The notes beneath the pieces were generated by a model, which searched no databases, was not told where the DNA came from, and saw only the letters and a program-made list of their open reading frames with translations. The position numbers and the translations under genes were made by a program. Below, in pieces: positions 14,105-16,237 of a DNA stretch of 16,237 bases. Source of the stretch: an uncultured Taibaiella sp. (GTDB taxonomy: Bacteria > Bacteroidota > Bacteroidia > Chitinophagales > Chitinophagaceae). How positions within the stretch are numbered: the stretch's first letter is position 1; every line of letters begins with the position of its first letter. Where the stretch lies: positions 1-16,237 of the forward strand of contig CALMXV010000275.1 of assembly GCA_937871155.1 (NCBI GenBank). The letters run 5' to 3'.

Positions 14105-16237
14105 CTATTGTTTGTTGATACGGATTGTTTTTGTATTCACATCATCGGTATATTTTAATAGATATACGCCTTTCGCCATAACTTTCATATCAATAATGGT
14201 TTCATCTTGCTGAGTAGCTTTCACAAATATCATTTTACCTGTTACATCAGTAAGCATCAATTGACCCAATCGATTTTGAGAGTTACTGATTTTTACAGTT
14301 ATATAATCAGCCACTGGATTTGGATAAGCATGTACATCAAATCTTGAATCATTAACTAAAGCCATAACGGTTTTAGAATATTCAATATGTCCGGCTTTAT
14401 CTGTCATTTTCAAACGATAGTAGTTAGCACCTATTGCAGCAGCTTCATCTAAATAACTATAAGAACTTGCTTTCCCTTTTGCTGCAACAATAGCTAAAGA
14501 TTCGAACGATTTAGCGTCTAAGCTTCTTTCAAGTTCATACGTATCTCCTAATTCTTCAGACAAAGAATTCCAATCGATTCTATTAGCAGTTCCTTTGTTG
14601 GTGGCAGATATATTGTTCAGCTTAATTACTAAAGGCGTACCTGAGGCAACAATCGTAAATGTTCCTTCTTTAGTAATCCCGCCTGTAGGACCATAGCCAT
14701 ATACTCTAAAGTAATAAGTAGTATTTGCCAAAACGGTGTAAGTACCAAATTCAGTACCTGCTGCGGGTCCATCAATACAACCATTTGTACCAAGTGTTGT
14801 AGATGCAGTAGGGGTCATTGGTAAAAACACACCACAAGTACCATCTAAAGCTTGGATAACCGCATCGGCATAAGCTGTAGTAACTGTTATGGTAACACTT
14901 CCACCTACTGCCCCTGTTGTAAATTTATACCAAACGTCATTTGCTGTAGCGCTTGCATCACATGGAATTTCAGACTGAGTAGCTCCACCCGTAGTTCCTA
15001 TTACGGTTACACCATTTAATAAGGAAATAGCATTGATACAATCATCATTAGGAGGAGTCAGATAAAATTTAGTTGCACTAGTCCAAGTACTAGAGTCGGT
15101 TGGCCCACATATATCTCTTACATAGAATAAGAAAGAGGTATCATAAGTCAATGTAGGTGTAGTAAATGGTAATAGGGTAACACTTGTTCTTGTACCACTA
15201 CCTAAGGCTGGAGAGCCTGCTCCATATTCAACTTGCCATTGTTGTGCACCGGAAATTGGTGTCCAAGACAATGTAGCAGTTGTAGGACCTCCCATAGAAC
15301 TTAATAATGTTGACTTAGGGCAAGTAGGTGCGGGTGCTACTGTAATAATATAGTCCTCTGTTTCTCTGCCTGCTGTTGCATTAAAGCATGCGCCAGTATC
15401 ATAGAAAACATTAGGTGAACTATAGGAAATACGAATTCGCATACCTGTAAGGCCTAGTAATGCTGACATTGGTGGCGTAATGGATGCTGTTGCAGTAATA
15501 CCCGAGCTAGTTAATGGATAGTATTCCGACACATCAAAAGTGCCACTATGATCCCAGTCAACCCAAGCTTCTGCAGTAGCTAATGTAGTACTTTGAGTAG
15601 TCGTAAGAACAAATGGACTACCGATATCAACGGTTCCGGTTTGTGAAGAATTTGAAGGATTGGTTTGCGTGTATCCACCTGCCCCAACTGCTGTAGTAGA
15701 GTTGTTCAAGGTTGTACCCGGTATTGTTACGTTTGTTAAATAATTTGCCGTACTAGTATGTATAGTATTACCTACATAAGGTGAACAATAACAGTAATAA
15801 AAAGGCATCAATTGTTGAGTATAAACATTTGAAGTATCTGCCATTAAACTATTAGTACAATAGGTAACAATTCTAAAGTCAGTAGGGACAGTGATGCCGC
15901 CAGTTACCGTATAACTAAAGCTCGATACACTAGCAGAAGTCCACCCAGCGCCGTTATTATACTGCCAATCATATATGATACCTGTTCCAATGGTTAAGTT
16001 ATTAGCAGAGAGGGTAAATGTTTTACCAAAACATACACTATCTGGGCCTGTGATTGTACCTGGGTTGGGGGTACCAGAACAAGGCGGTACTGCAAATTCA
16101 TAAGCTCCTATATCAGGAGTAGTAGCACTACGAGTAAGACCATTGATATCATTAAAAACACTTACTGGTGTACCCTTATCATCTAGTGAAGAGTTGGTAG
16201 GGCTAAAGTTATTGATGATAGGATTCATTAAAAAGGG
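14105..16237 (-). CDS. Secreted T9SS-sorted adhesin-like protein, 5' end outside window
   Basis: The frame is open through the right edge: codons for P, F and L precede the Met at 16228, so that Met is probably internal and the true start lies outside. The first visible residues end in DIGAYEF, the usual last turn of a long beta-helix or repeat region, which supports N-terminal truncation. Counting from that Met, a module with CFGKTFTLS follows at 60-145, then a GEVED domain (about 155-298, with WVDWDHSGTFD and GRETEDYI), a fibronectin-III-like domain (300-390), a PPC-like beta domain opening with PPNDDC (391-530), another FN3-like module (533-625), and a type A T9SS sorting tail (about 630-707, with YPNPVADYITV, ending IRINKQ). 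The product should cross the outer membrane by T9SS, with the tail removed. It is separated from the caspase operon by a terminator and 413 bases, so I see no functional link. Confidence 0.93.
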   Translation of the reverse strand, partial: PFLMNPIINNFSPTNSSLDDKGTPVSVFNDINGLTRSATTPDIGAYEFAVPPCSGTPNPGTITGPDSVCFGKTFTLSANNLTIGTGIIYDWQYNNGAGWTSASVSSFSYTVTGGITVPTDFRIVTYCTNSLMADTSNVYTQQLMPFYYCYCSPYVGNTIHTSTANYLTNVTIPGTTLNNSTTAVGAGGYTQTNPSNSSQTGTVDIGSPFVLTTTQSTTLATAEAWVDWDHSGTFDVSEYYPLTSSGITATASITPPMSALLGLTGMRIRISYSSPNVFYDTGACFNATAGRETEDYIITVAPAPTCPKSTLLSSMGGPTTATLSWTPISGAQQWQVEYGAGSPALGSGTRTSVTLLPFTTPTLTYDTSFLFYVRDICGPTDSSTWTSATKFYLTPPNDDCINAISLLNGVTVIGTTGGATQSEIPCDASATANDVWYKFTTGAVGGSVTITVTTAYADAVIQALDGTCGVFLPMTPTASTTLGTNGCIDGPAAGTEFGTYTVLANTTYYFRVYGYGPTGGITKEGTFTIVASGTPLVIKLNNISATNKGTANRIDWNSLSEELGDTYELERSLDAKSFESLAIVAAKGKASSYSYLDEAAAIGANYYRLKMTDKAGHIEYSKTVMALVNDSRFDVHAYPNPVADYITVKISNSQNRLGQLMLTDVTGKMIFVKATQQDETIIDMKVMAKGVYLLKYTDDVNTKTIRINKQ

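Noticed and set aside
14105..16228. The T9SS-sorted protein as a member of the caspase system
   Set aside because: It is closed by a strong terminator, is separated by 413 bases, is secreted, and has ordinary surface-protein domains.
16226..16228. This ATG as the true start of the secreted protein
   Set aside because: The frame stays open upstream to the window edge, there is no signal peptide after it, and the first residues look like the end of a repeat region.

Overview
The window comes from a Bacteroidota genome, probably a Chitinophagales- or Sphingobacteriales-like lineage. The DNA is AT-rich. The gene at the right edge ends in a type IX secretion (T9SS) sorting domain, a system confined to that phylum. 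The start codons lack clear Shine-Dalgarno sequences, and the only good promoter match is the Bacteroidota TAnnTTTG type. Every gene supported here is on the minus strand, so transcription runs from high to low coordinates.

Right edge (14105-16237): the 3' part of a large secreted adhesin-like protein with the end of a beta-helix-type repeat region, a GEVED domain, fibronectin-III-like modules, a PPC-like beta domain and a C-terminal T9SS tail. It is closed by a strong intrinsic terminator (14053-14084). A 413-base non-coding gap follows, with one exact TAnnTTTG promoter match (13913-13920) and two small inverted repeats.

The rest (1-13691) is a tightly packed seven-gene operon; gene-to-gene distances run from a 4-base overlap to 19 bases. 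In transcription order: (1) caspase fused to an alpha/beta-hydrolase lipase-like domain; (2) metacaspase-like caspase fused to a complete subtilisin (S8) protease; (3) caspase with an unrecognised C-terminal region of about 300 residues; (4) MoxR-type AAA+ ATPase; (5) vWA protein; (6) helical N-terminal domain, dead caspase domain and CHAT-like domain lacking the expected His; (7) a second dead caspase, cut by the window edge, which is a colinear paralogue of gene 1 and too incomplete to show as a closed reading frame.

The MoxR ATPase plus vWA core matches the predicted vWA-MoxR class of NTP-dependent biological conflict (immunity or regulated-death) systems. What stands out is the protease load: three caspases with intact His/Cys pairs, two pseudo-caspases that have both exchanged the catalytic Cys for Gln, a His-less CHAT-like domain, a subtilisin and a lipase-like enzyme. 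No nuclease, pore or transmembrane segment is visible. My inference is a switch in which the ATPase/vWA pair, with the pseudo-enzymes as scaffold or sensor, controls a caspase cascade that releases or activates the subtilisin and lipase-like effectors. The trigger is not evident from the sequence.
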